Shown: piece after piece, positions 53,106 through 61,246 of the stretch
Layout: every line of letters begins with the position of its first letter
Position numbering within the stretch: position 1 is the first letter of the stretch
Origin: DASUXA01 sp036378155
GTDB taxonomy: Bacteria; Actinomycetota; Actinomycetes; Mycobacteriales; Micromonosporaceae
DNA length: 64,000 bases
Direction of reading: 5' to 3'
NCBI GenBank assembly: GCA_036378155.1
Contig: DASUXA010000007.1
Span: 1 to 64,000 of the forward strand
Notes under the pieces: generated by a model
Database searches by the model: none
Seen by the model: the letters and a program-made list of their open reading frames with translations, nothing else
What the model was told of the DNA's origin: nothing
Made by a program: the position numbers and the translations under genes

Positions 53106-53980
53106 CGCCGCTCCTCCAACTGCTTGCAGGTGACGCACAGCGTAGCGGACGGGAACGCGGCCAGCCGTTCGACGGGGATGTTGTTGCCGCACCGCTCACA
53201 CCGACCGTAGCTGCCGTCCTGCAGCCGCTCCATGGCGCGTTCCACCTGGGTGATCCGTTCCAGGATGCTGTGCGCCAGGGAGATCTCCTGCTCCCGCTCG
53301 AACGTCTTGGTACCGGTGTCGGCCTGGTCGTCGCCCGCCGAGTCGGTCAGCCGGTCCCGCTGCAGCTCGGCGATCTCGGAGATCGTCGAGTCGTACTCGC
53401 GGCGCAGTTCCTCGAGACGCTCGCCGAGGGCGACCCGGATCGCCTCGGTTTCCTCGGCGCTCCTGGTGGCCTTGGGCGCGACCTTGGTGTCGCCACCACG
53501 GGCCGACGGTCGGGTGGCCGTGGTCGTCTTCGCTGCGGCTGTCTTCGCCATGGTCGCTCCCTTGCCCGCGGTGGTCGCGGTGATCGCCGGTGGGTCGTTC
53601 GTGGTACTGCTGTCGTTCCTGGTGGACCTGCGCCGGGTGGTACCCGTCGAAGATCCGGCGGCGCTGCTGATACCCATCTCGGTGCCGTTCGCCCCGTCCC
53701 GGGACGAACGCTTGCGCGTCGAATTGGTCACACTGCCGGGGCTGTCGCGGTCCGCGCTCGCTGTTCCGGACGCGGCGGGTGTCCGGGTCTGAGCCTTCTT
53801 CGCGGTCGCGGTACCGGTCGTCCCGGTCCGCGTGGTCTCGGGCGCGTCGCCGCCGCTCGCGGCGGGTGCCGACGTGGCGTCGTCGACCGGGCGACCCTTG
53901 CTCCCGCCCGGCTTGTTTGTCTGCTTCTGTCCCCCGCCAGCCGACGGCCTGGTCTTCGGTGAGGCGACCCGCTCGGCCAT
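53102..53980 (-). CDS. DksA/TraR C4 zinc-finger protein with long N-terminal extension
   Basis: Transcription-modulating protein of the TraR/DksA group. The last 120 residues have the coiled-coil (EELRREYDSTISEIAELQ, DSAGDDQADTGTKT) and a four-cysteine finger (GRCERCGNNIPVERL, CVTCKQL). Residues 1-165 are low-complexity, Thr/Ser/Gly-rich. ATG 53980 has GGGGGAC upstream; a second in-frame ATG at 53551 (MAKTAAAKTTTATRPS) also has a good AGGGAG site and would give a normal-sized 149-residue protein. Both forms might be made. A hairpin with five Ts lies just upstream. Confidence 0.88.
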   Translation of the reverse strand: MAERVASPKTRPSAGGGQKQTNKPGGSKGRPVDDATSAPAASGGDAPETTRTGTTGTATAKKAQTRTPAASGTASADRDSPGSVTNSTRKRSSRDGANGTEMGISSAAGSSTGTTRRRSTRNDSSTTNDPPAITATTAGKGATMAKTAAAKTTTATRPSARGGDTKVAPKATRSAEETEAIRVALGERLEELRREYDSTISEIAELQRDRLTDSAGDDQADTGTKTFEREQEISLAHSILERITQVERAMERLQDGSYGRCERCGNNIPVERLAAFPSATLCVTCKQLEERR

Positions 53981-53994
53981 CTGTCCCCCATATG

Positions 53995-54023
53995 AAAAAC
54001 GGGCGCGCGGCGGGGCGCCGCGC
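53995..54023 (-). terminator. Intrinsic terminator/attenuator upstream of the DksA gene
   Basis: On the minus strand GCGCGGCG-CCC-CGCCGCGC followed by GCCCGTTTTT, an 8-bp stem with a T5 tract. It lies between the antiporter stop (54131) and the DksA ATG (53980), so it probably ends the antiporter transcript. Confidence 0.65.
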
Positions 54024-54130
54024 ACTCCAGAGAATCGCAAGGATACGGAACGTGGTCGCGTCCGACAACACGCCACACGATCCGTACCGAAATGGCACGG
54101 TACCGCGTGGTAGCGCGCCGCGCGTGCGAA

Positions 54131-55630
54131 TCAGCCCGACCCGTCGGTCCCTTCGTCGTGCAGCCATCGCGCCAGCCGTCCACGTCGGCTCACCGCCCGC
54201 AGCCGGCGCTCCGTCAGGTCGCGTGCCTCGGTGGTCGCGACGATCAGCAGGCTGTCCCCGGAGATCAGGCGGGTGTACGGCTCGGGCACGAAGCCCCGCC
54301 CGTCCCGCAGCACCAGGGTGACCGCCGCGCCCGGCGGCAGGCGCAACTCGTCCACGTGTACCCCGGCCAGCCGCGACCCCGCCGCGACGTCCACCTGCAG
54401 CAGGTCGGCGCGCATCCGCTCGAGCGGCGCCGACTCGACGTTCAGGGCGGTCGGCTCGGTCGGGGCGTTGACCCGCAGCAGCCGCGCCGCCGCCGGCAAC
54501 GTGCTGCCCTGCACCAAGGTGAGCACGATCACCAGCACGAACACCGCGTCGAACAGGCGCGGGGCGCCCGCGACCTGCTCGGACAGCGGGATCGTGGCGA
54601 GCACGATCGGTACCGCGCCGCGCAGGCCGCCCCACGACAGGAACGCCTGGGACCGCCAGCGGAGCCGGAACCACGTGGTGGTGAGCAGGACCGACACCGG
54701 CCGGGCCACCAGGACCAGTACCACGCCGGCGAGCAGCGCCGGCAGGATCACGCCGGGCAGCCGCGACGGCGAGACCAGCAAGCCGAGCAGGACGAACAGA
54801 CCGATCTGGGCGAGCCACGCGAGCCCGTCGGCGAACCCGTTGATCGCCTGCCGGTGCGGCAGGCGGGCGTTGCCGAGCACCACGCCCGCCACGTACACGG
54901 CGAGGAACCCGGACGCGTGCGCGACCGCGCCGACCGCGTAGGCGAGCACGGTCAGTCCGGTCGCCGCCAGCGGGTACAGCCCCGCCGCCGGCAACGCCGC
55001 GTGGCGCATCAGCCACGCGCCGATCACGCCGACCGCCGCGCCGAACAGCGCGCCGGCTGCCAACTCGTACACCAGCAGCAGCGCCTGTTGCCACCAGGGA
55101 CCGACCGGACCCGGCGCGGACAGCAGCAGCACGAGGATGACGGCGGGCGCGTCGTTGATACCGGACTCGGCTTCCAGGATCGCCGCCAGCCGGGGACGGA
55201 TCCGCACCCGGCGCAGGGTGGAGAACACCGCCGCCGCGTCGGTGGACGACATCACCGCGCCGAACAGCAGCGCCGGCCGCCAGTCGAAGCCCAGCAGGAA
55301 ACGCAGTACCGTGCCGAACGCGATCGTGCTGACCACCACGCCGACGGTGGCGAGCACCGACGACACCGCCAGCACCGGTCGCAGGGTGGACCAGCGGGCG
55401 GTCAGCCCGCCCTCGGCGATGATCAGGATCAGCGCGCAGGTACCGAGCACGCGGGTCAGCGCGACGTCGTTGAACCGGATGCCCAGTCCCGCCTCGCCCA
55501 CCGCGACGCCGAGCGCGAGGTACACCAGCAGGCTCGGCAGCCCCAGTCGGGTGGACACCCGCACCGCGCCCACCGCGACCAGCAGGACCACCGCGCCGAG
55601 CAGCAGGGCCGCGGTGAGTTGGGAAGTCAC
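54131..55630 (-). CDS. CPA1 family K+(Na+)/H+ antiporter with C-terminal regulatory domain
   Basis: A 499-residue membrane transporter, about 12 helices (1-385), with the CPA1 core GLTARWSTLRP, SSTDAAAVFSTLR and the charged ESGINDAP ion-binding motif, then a cytosolic TrkA_C-like domain (from about 400: RLAGVHVDELRLPPGAAVTLVLRDG, LISGDSLLIVA). This matches the CvrA/NhaP2 type that exports K+. GTG start at 55630 overlaps the DUF167 stop by four bases. Confidence 0.9.
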   Translation of the reverse strand: MTSQLTAALLLGAVVLLVAVGAVRVSTRLGLPSLLVYLALGVAVGEAGLGIRFNDVALTRVLGTCALILIIAEGGLTARWSTLRPVLAVSSVLATVGVVVSTIAFGTVLRFLLGFDWRPALLFGAVMSSTDAAAVFSTLRRVRIRPRLAAILEAESGINDAPAVILVLLLSAPGPVGPWWQQALLLVYELAAGALFGAAVGVIGAWLMRHAALPAAGLYPLAATGLTVLAYAVGAVAHASGFLAVYVAGVVLGNARLPHRQAINGFADGLAWLAQIGLFVLLGLLVSPSRLPGVILPALLAGVVLVLVARPVSVLLTTTWFRLRWRSQAFLSWGGLRGAVPIVLATIPLSEQVAGAPRLFDAVFVLVIVLTLVQGSTLPAAARLLRVNAPTEPTALNVESAPLERMRADLLQVDVAAGSRLAGVHVDELRLPPGAAVTLVLRDGRGFVPEPYTRLISGDSLLIVATTEARDLTERRLRAVSRRGRLARWLHDEGTDGSG

Positions 55631-55950
55631 CGCGCTCCGCTTCGCAGCGCCTCGACCCGTTCGGCGAGGTCGGACGGCGGCCGGTCCACGGTGAACAACT
55701 TGTCCCGGCTCGCCGCGCCCGCACGCAGCGACAGTTGGCTGGGGCGTACCCCGAGAGCCTGCGCGACCGCCTTCCGCGCGGCCTCGGTCGCCCGGCCGTC
55801 GACCGCAGGCGCGGCGACGCTGACGACCAGGGCGGCACCGTACGGACCGTGGTACGCGCCGCCGACGGCGGTCCGGGACGCGCCCGGCTTCACCCGTACC
55901 GCGACGACCGCCGGGTCGGTGGCGGGCGGGTGGCGCGGGGTCGACGGCAT
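55627..55950 (-). CDS. DUF167 (YggU-family) protein
   Basis: A 107-residue small alpha/beta protein: VRVKPGASRTAV and AAPAVDGRATEAARKAVAQALGVRPSQL are diagnostic of DUF167, ending SRDKLFTVD. Function unknown. It begins with its own start and overlaps the antiporter by four bases. Confidence 0.9.
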   Translation of the reverse strand: MPSTPRHPPATDPAVVAVRVKPGASRTAVGGAYHGPYGAALVVSVAAPAVDGRATEAARKAVAQALGVRPSQLSLRAGAASRDKLFTVDRPPSDLAERVEALRSGAR

Positions 55951-56037
55951 ACCTCATTGTGCCGGTCGGGGCGCGTGTTCCGGCTCGGCGTGACGGACGC
56001 GGGCCGCGGGTCAGGTCGCCGACGCTCGTCGTGCGCC

Positions 56038-56100
56038 AGCGATGCCTCGCGAGGTGCGAGCGCTGCCTCGCGAGGCGCGGACGCTGGCCCGCGGAGCGCG
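56038..56100. repeat. 21-bp tandem repeat, three units
   Basis: Units at 56038-56058, 56059-56079 and 56080-56100; the first two share GCCTCGCGAGG, a local palindrome, the third is diverged. It lies between the DUF167 start and the stop of the membrane protein at 56115, in otherwise empty sequence. Confidence 0.65.
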
Positions 56101-56114
56101 GGCGGGTCGGTGGG

Positions 56115-57122
56115 TCAGGCGACGCCGAGCAGGAGGTTCGTCGCCGCGCGGCAGCGGGAGCAGGGCGTGAAGCCGTCCTCGACCGCCTCGCTGACCGGTA
56201 CCGCGATGCTCTCCCGGCCCTCGATCGCCGGGCAGTACCTGAGGTGGAAGCGCGGCCTGAGATCGATGACGAGGACTTCGGCGTCCATCCGGGCGAGTCG
56301 GGCACGGTCGCTCGCCGTCACCGGCTCAGCCGGCGGTTCGTCCGCCGGATCGGTCGGCTGTGCCGCGCCGGCAGGGATTTCCGTACCGGCATCCGTACCG
56401 GGCTGACCGGCATCCGTGGCGGTCCCGGCCTCGCCACCCGGCGACTGGCGCTCCGGCTCGCTCGACCGCGCCGATCCCGACGAGGCGGAATCCGACGCCG
56501 ACTCCGACTCGGACTCCGGCTCGGACTCCGGCTCGGACTCCGGCTCCGGCGAGCTGGATGAGTCCAGCGAGTCGGGAGGTACCGACGGAGTTTCGGCCCG
56601 GTCAGGCGTGGACTCGGTCGCCGCCGCCTCGCGCTGCGCGGGGGCGACCGCGGCGGCGGTGGTGGTCGTGCCGGCTCGCGGCGGCGCGTCGGCGCCGGCA
56701 GCCGCGCCCGCCGACCGACCCCCGCCGGTCGTCGCGTCGGACTCCGCCGGCGACGCGCCCGCTGCCGCCCCGGTGGACGTCGTGCCCGGGTTCGACAGCG
56801 AGGTCGCCGTCGCGGCATCGCCCGCCGACCCGACCCCGCTGCCGGACGAGCCGGCACCGGACGCACCGGATGCGCCCACCGTCGCGGGTACCGGCGCGGC
56901 AGTGCGTTCGCCCGGAGCGCGCCGCGGCCCGGTCGGCTGTGTCACGGGTTGCTCACCGAACCGCCCGGACGCCTTCTGCCGTACCCCGACCAGCAGCACG
57001 ATCGCCGCGAGCAGGCTCGCGGCGATCGACGAGACGAGGAGCGGTTCGGACCCCTGGCCGAGCCCGGCACCGAGAAGAACCACGGCGACGAGGATGAGCA
57101 GAAGACTCGCGGCGATCACCAC
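56115..57122 (-). CDS. Two-helix membrane protein with C-terminal HxxxC...CxxC motif
   Basis: A 335-residue protein. Two hydrophobic helices at the N terminus (ASLLLILVAVVLLGAGLG and IAASLLAAIVLLVGV) are followed by about 210 low-complexity residues (Ser, Ala, Thr, Pro, Glu; including PESE repeats from a 12-bp tandem repeat at 56509-56544). The last 60 residues are ordered: FHLRYCPAIEG...PCSRC, i.e. H-x3-C then C-x2-C, a spacing like the small zinc sites at the end of some nucleases or Ada-type domains. GTG start with GGGGGTGA upstream. It follows wag31 in the division cluster. Function unknown; metal binding is inferred. Confidence 0.78.
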   Translation of the reverse strand: MVIAASLLLILVAVVLLGAGLGQGSEPLLVSSIAASLLAAIVLLVGVRQKASGRFGEQPVTQPTGPRRAPGERTAAPVPATVGASGASGAGSSGSGVGSAGDAATATSLSNPGTTSTGAAAGASPAESDATTGGGRSAGAAAGADAPPRAGTTTTAAAVAPAQREAAATESTPDRAETPSVPPDSLDSSSSPEPESEPESEPESESESASDSASSGSARSSEPERQSPGGEAGTATDAGQPGTDAGTEIPAGAAQPTDPADEPPAEPVTASDRARLARMDAEVLVIDLRPRFHLRYCPAIEGRESIAVPVSEAVEDGFTPCSRCRAATNLLLGVA

Positions 57123-57137
57123 TCACCCCCGTCGGGT

Positions 57138-57923
57138 TCAGCGTCCCGAGCCCTCGAGACCGTTGCGTCCGCTGTACGAGCCGGCTGCCGCGAGCCCGCC
57201 GCCGCCGGACCGCGCGGACTCCTGCCGGGTCATCTCGGACTCCAGGCTCTGGCCGCGACCTTCCAGGTCGCGCAGTTGGCTCTCGAGGTACGCCTTGAGA
57301 CGGGTGCGGTACTCGCGCTCGAACTGCTTGAGCTCCTCGATGTGCTTCTGCAGCGCGGTGCGCTTGGCGTCCAGGCCGCCCATCGCCTCCTGGTGGCGCT
57401 GCCGGGCGTCCCGCTCGAGCGCCTCCGCCTTGGCCCGCGCCTCGCGGGTGACCTCGTCGGCCTTGGTGCGCGCCTCGGTCAGCAGTTTGTCCGCCTCGCG
57501 CCGGGCGTCGTTGACGTGGTCGTCCGCGGTGCGCTGGGCCATCATGAGCACCCGCAGCGCCTGCTGCTCGCCGTCACCGCCGCCGACCGGCCCGCCCTGG
57601 GCGCGGATCTGCTCCAGCTCCGCCTGCATGGCACGGGCAGCCTGCTCGGCGGCGGCCTTGTCCCGCTGGATCCGGTCGAGCTGGGCCTTGAGTTCGGCGT
57701 TCTCCTGCGCGATCCGAGGGTCGGCGCCGGGACCGGCGACCACCCGGCCGCCGCCGCCGCGCTCGAGCTGAGCACGCAGCTCGCTGTTCTCCTCGATCAG
57801 ACGGGCGAGCTCGCGCTCGACCTCGTCCAGGAAGGCGTCGACCTCCTCCTCGTCGTACCCCCGCTTTCCGATCGGGGGCTTTTTGAAGGCGACGTTGTGG
57901 ACGTCGGCGGGGGTCAGCGGCAT
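57138..57923 (-). CDS. wag31: DivIVA/Wag31 polar-growth protein
   Basis: A 261-residue coiled-coil protein that marks cell poles and organises apical wall synthesis in actinobacteria. The N-terminal DivIVA domain reads MPLTPADVHNVAFKKPPIGK and RGYDEEEVDAFLDEVE (membrane-binding), followed by a glycine-rich linker and a long coiled coil (about residues 80-230). ATG with GAGGAG upstream. Normal length and sequence. Confidence 0.97.
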   Translation of the reverse strand: MPLTPADVHNVAFKKPPIGKRGYDEEEVDAFLDEVERELARLIEENSELRAQLERGGGGRVVAGPGADPRIAQENAELKAQLDRIQRDKAAAEQAARAMQAELEQIRAQGGPVGGGDGEQQALRVLMMAQRTADDHVNDARREADKLLTEARTKADEVTREARAKAEALERDARQRHQEAMGGLDAKRTALQKHIEELKQFEREYRTRLKAYLESQLRDLEGRGQSLESEMTRQESARSGGGGLAAAGSYSGRNGLEGSGR

Positions 57924-57988
57924 CGAAACTCCTCGGATTCAGTTGCGGCCGCGGGCGACTGTTCGGCTCGGACGGACGGCCGTCAGAT

Positions 57989-58282
57989 CTATATGAGTCG
58001 CCTTACCACGACGTTCATCAGCACATACAGGATAAGCAGCAGGACGAGCGAGGCCAGGTCGAGACTCACGGTACCAAGTCGTAGCGGTGGGATCACTCGC
58101 CTCAACGCCTTAAGGGGCGGATCAGTGACGCTCCACACCGCTTCTAATGCCGCGGCCGCTCCCCGGCCCGGCTGCCAGCGCCGACCGAACTGCAGCACCC
58201 AGCCCAGCACGAACCGCGCCAGCAACGTCAGGAAGAAGACGTACAGGACGAGGTACAGCACCTGGGCAATGATCGACAACAC
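57989..58282 (-). CDS. YggT-family membrane protein
   Basis: A 97-residue protein with two hydrophobic segments (IIAQVLYLVLYVFFLTLLARFVLGW and DLASLVLLLILYVLMNVVV) and the YggT signature SVTDPPLKALRRVIPP between them. Always between sepF and wag31 in actinobacteria; role in division or osmotic response is uncertain. GTG 58282 chosen by homology; upstream SD is weak. Confidence 0.9.
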   Translation of the reverse strand: MLSIIAQVLYLVLYVFFLTLLARFVLGWVLQFGRRWQPGRGAAAALEAVWSVTDPPLKALRRVIPPLRLGTVSLDLASLVLLLILYVLMNVVVRRLI

Positions 58283-58313
58283 GTTCGGTGGCGCCCTTCG
58301 CAGGCAGGTCCGG

Positions 58314-58892
58314 TCAGCTCTGGTTGAAGAACCCACCCTCGGCGATCCGGGCCTTGTCCTCCGCGGTGACCTGGACATTCGCCGGCGAGAGCAGGAACAC
58401 GCGGTTGGTCACGCGCTCGAAATTACCACGGAGTCCGAAAACCAACCCGGCAGCGAAGTCGACCAGACGCTTGGCGTCCGCTTCGTCCATTTCGGTCAGG
58501 TTCATGATGACCGGTACGCCATCGCGAAAATGCTCACCGATCGTACGTGCCTCGTTGTACGTCGTCGGGTGCAGCGTCGTGATCTGGTACCGCCGATCCT
58601 CCTCCTCGGCGACCACGGCACGCTCCCGCAACTGCACCTGCGGCGCGAGGGCGAGGTTGTCGCGGGTGGAGTACGCGCCGGCACCGCTCGACGGCGTGAC
58701 CCGGCTGACCGGACGCAGAGCGGTCCGCTGCTCCGCGAGCCGCTCCGAGGCGCGCGAGCGCACCGGTACCGGCTCGTCGACCTCGTCCTCCTCGTCGGCG
58801 AAGTCGTCGCGGTATCCGCGCTCGTCGTAACCCCGATCGTCATCGTCCTCGATCAGGCCGAGCCACACCCCGGCCTTGCGCAGTGTGCCCAT
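58314..58892 (-). CDS. sepF: Cell division protein SepF
   Basis: Membrane anchor and bundler of FtsZ. The 192 residues begin with an amphipathic membrane-binding helix (MGTLRKAGVWLGLIED), an acidic linker, and a C-terminal FtsZ-binding domain with TTLHPTTYNEARTIGEHF and VDFAAGLVFGLRGNFERV. ATG 58892 has GGAGGGAGG upstream. Confidence 0.96.
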   Translation of the reverse strand: MGTLRKAGVWLGLIEDDDDRGYDERGYRDDFADEEDEVDEPVPVRSRASERLAEQRTALRPVSRVTPSSGAGAYSTRDNLALAPQVQLRERAVVAEEEDRRYQITTLHPTTYNEARTIGEHFRDGVPVIMNLTEMDEADAKRLVDFAAGLVFGLRGNFERVTNRVFLLSPANVQVTAEDKARIAEGGFFNQS

Positions 58893-59011
58893 GCCGCGCC
58901 CTCCCTCCGCCGTGCGCACGCCCCCGTGCCGATGTTCCGAAAACGCGCGTGGACCGACCTACCGCATCGAACGCCCCCCGACGCCGATACCGCCACGCGC
59001 ATGCCTTTCGA

Positions 59012-59039
59012 GCATTACCCAGCCCGAGTCGGAAAACAA
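59012..59039 (-). promoter_or_regulatory. Possible sepF promoter
   Basis: On the minus strand TTGTTT (59034-59039) and TAATGC (59012-59017) with a 16-base spacer, about 115 bases before sepF, in the 177-bp gap after yggS. Confidence 0.45.
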
Positions 59040-59069
59040 CATGGTTGTAGTTCGCTGTCCGCCGTCAGG

Positions 59070-59894
59070 CTACCGGAGCGGCGCACGCATTCCGAGCAAT
59101 GCGCTACCGACGCGGATATGTGTCGCGCCGTAGGCGATCGCCTGCTCCAGGTCACCGCTCATGCCGGCGGAGAGGATGTCGGCTGCCGGATGGTTGGCGC
59201 GTACCGCCGCGGCGACCTCGGCGAGCCGGGCGAAGGCGCGGTCGGCCTCCCATCCCAGGGGCGCCACCGCCATCAGCCCGCGCAGTCGCAGCAGGCGCGC
59301 GCCGGCCAACGCGTCGAGGACGGCGGACAGGCTGCGGTCCGATTCGCCCAATCCGTCAGTACGCGCACCGCCGGCCCCGGAGTCCGTGGGTCCGCCGTCG
59401 AACCCGGAGTCGATCAGCGCGCCGCCGCGCGCGGGATCGCCGTCGATGCTCACCTGTACCAGCACGTCCAGCGGCGTGTCGCCGCACCCGGCGCGGGCGG
59501 TGTCCAGGGTCCGGGCGAGGCGGACCCCGTCCACGGAGTGCACGAGGTCCGCGTACCGGGCGACCGAGCGGCACTTGTTGCGCTGCAACTGCCCGATGAA
59601 GTGCCAGCGGACCGGCACGCCCGCCTCGGCCACGGCGACCGCCTTGGGCGCCGCCTCCTGGTCGCGGTTCTCCCCGATGTCGGTGACCCCCAGCGCGGCC
59701 AGGCGCAGCACGTCGTCGGCGGGGTACGTCTTGGTGACCCCGATCAGGGTGATCTCGCCCGGATCGCGGCCGACCGCGGCACACGCGTCGGCGATCCGAC
59801 CGCGCAGTCGGGCGAGATTCGTGGCGATCTCGGCTCGCCGCGCGTCGTCGCTGGTCGCCGGCGCGACCGACGGGCCGGACACCGACCCGGTCAC
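59070..59894 (-). CDS. YggS/PLPBP-family PLP-homeostasis protein
   Basis: A 274-residue PLP-binding TIM-barrel protein without known catalysis, in the alanine-racemase N-domain family. The PLP lysine is Lys55 in IGVTKTYPADD; WHFIGQLQRNKCRSV and GLMAVAP and SAGMSGDLEQAI are conserved. A Gly/Thr/Ser-rich insertion near residue 170-190 (GGPTDSGAGGARTDG) is atypical. The GTG overlaps the ftsZ stop by four bases; no pgeF (YfiH) gene lies between, as it often does in actinobacteria. Confidence 0.93.
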   Translation of the reverse strand: MTGSVSGPSVAPATSDDARRAEIATNLARLRGRIADACAAVGRDPGEITLIGVTKTYPADDVLRLAALGVTDIGENRDQEAAPKAVAVAEAGVPVRWHFIGQLQRNKCRSVARYADLVHSVDGVRLARTLDTARAGCGDTPLDVLVQVSIDGDPARGGALIDSGFDGGPTDSGAGGARTDGLGESDRSLSAVLDALAGARLLRLRGLMAVAPLGWEADRAFARLAEVAAAVRANHPAADILSAGMSGDLEQAIAYGATHIRVGSALLGMRAPLR

Positions 59895-60997
59895 GCGCCG
59901 TTCTTCAGGAAGTCGGGCACATCCACGTCGTCGAAGAGTACCCGGCGCGGCTGGGTCGGGGTCGGGCGCGGGGGCGCGCTGGTGGGCGGTGGCGGCGTGT
60001 CGGTCGGCGCGGGCGTCGACTTCTTCGACTCGATCGGCTTGTACGCCGGGGTACCGCCGTCGAAGCCGGCGGCGATCACGGTGACGCGGACCTCGTCGCC
60101 GAGCGCGTCGTCGATCACCGCCCCGAAGATGATGTTCGCGTCCGCGTGCGCGGCGTCCGTCACCAACTGCGCCGCGTCGTTGATCTCGAACAGCCCGAGG
60201 TCCGACCCGCCCGCGATGGACAACAGGACACCCCGCGCGCCGTCCATGCTCTGCTCGAGCAGCGGGCTGGAGATCGCCTTCTCGGCAGCCTCGACCGCAC
60301 GGTTGTCGCCGCGCGCGCTGCCGATACCCATCAGCGCGCTGCCGGCGCCGCTCATCACGCTCTTGACGTCGGCGAAGTCCAGGTTGATCAGACCGGGCGT
60401 GGTGATCAGGTCGGTGATGCCCTGGACACCCGACAGCAGCACCTGGTCGGCCTGGCGGAACGCGTCCATCATGCTGATGCTCCGGTCGCCGAGCGCGAGC
60501 AGCCGGTCGTTGGGGATGACGATGAGCGTGTCGCACTGGTTGCGCAGCTCCTCGATACCCGCCTCGGCCTGGACCTGGCGGCGCTTGCCCTCGAACGAGA
60601 ACGGGCGGGTGACCACGCCGATGGTGAGCGCGCCCAGCTTGCGGGCGATGTTGGCGACCACGGGAGCCCCGCCGGTACCCGTACCGCCGCCCTCGCCGCA
60701 GGTCACGAACACCATGTCGGCGCCCTTGAGCACCTCCTCGATCTCCTCGCGGTGGTCCTCGGCGGCGTTGTGCCCGACGTCCGGGTTGGCGCCCGCGCCC
60801 AGGCCGCGGGTCAGCTCGCGACCCACGTCCAGCTTGACGTCGGCATCGCTCATCAACAGCGCCTGCGCGTCGGTGTTGATCGCGATGAATTCGACCCCTT
60901 TGAGGCCGACCTCGATCATCCGGTTGACGGCGTTGACGCCACCGCCACCGATGCCGACAACCTTGATGACCGCGAGGTAATTGTGCGGTGGTGTCAT
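59891..60997 (-). CDS. ftsZ: Cell division GTPase FtsZ
   Basis: Tubulin-like GTPase that builds the Z ring. The 368 residues have GIGGGGVNAVNRM, the tubulin signature GGGTGTGGAPV (about residue 104), the T7 loop LDFADVKSVM, and after a Pro/Thr linker the conserved C-terminal tail DDVDVPDFLKN that binds SepF. ATG at 60997. A promoter-like sequence stands about 88-116 bases upstream. Confidence 0.98.
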   Translation of the reverse strand: MTPPHNYLAVIKVVGIGGGGVNAVNRMIEVGLKGVEFIAINTDAQALLMSDADVKLDVGRELTRGLGAGANPDVGHNAAEDHREEIEEVLKGADMVFVTCGEGGGTGTGGAPVVANIARKLGALTIGVVTRPFSFEGKRRQVQAEAGIEELRNQCDTLIVIPNDRLLALGDRSISMMDAFRQADQVLLSGVQGITDLITTPGLINLDFADVKSVMSGAGSALMGIGSARGDNRAVEAAEKAISSPLLEQSMDGARGVLLSIAGGSDLGLFEINDAAQLVTDAAHADANIIFGAVIDDALGDEVRVTVIAAGFDGGTPAYKPIESKKSTPAPTDTPPPPTSAPPRPTPTQPRRVLFDDVDVPDFLKNGA

Positions 60998-61084
60998 CGG
61001 TCAGCCTTCCCTTCGGGTCAACGGCGCGCGGGTGCCAACGCGCCGCCGCTTGGTACCGTCAGAGGGCGAGGAGCAAACCCTCAC

Positions 61085-61113
61085 CCTCTACTAGAGACTT
61101 AGCCTTATGTCAA
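61085..61113 (-). promoter_or_regulatory. ftsZ promoter
   Basis: On the minus strand TTGACA (61108-61113) and TAGAGG (61085-61090) separated by exactly 17 bases, in the 249-bp gap between ftsQ and ftsZ. The -35 is a perfect consensus. Confidence 0.7.
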
Positions 61114-61246
61114 CCATGTCCCCCTCGGAAACGTAAGGGCGGACCGTTGATGATCCAAGGACCTGTCACGGCGTGTCGCCGTATCCGCCCGTTCTGTCGT
61201 ACCCGGGGGCGTGTGCACCCGGCGACGACGGAGGCGCGAGTCCCGG

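Noticed and set aside
54131..56305. An N-terminal extension of the antiporter of 225 residues
   Set aside because: It runs through the DUF167 gene in another frame; GTG 55630 overlaps the DUF167 stop and begins the first membrane helix.
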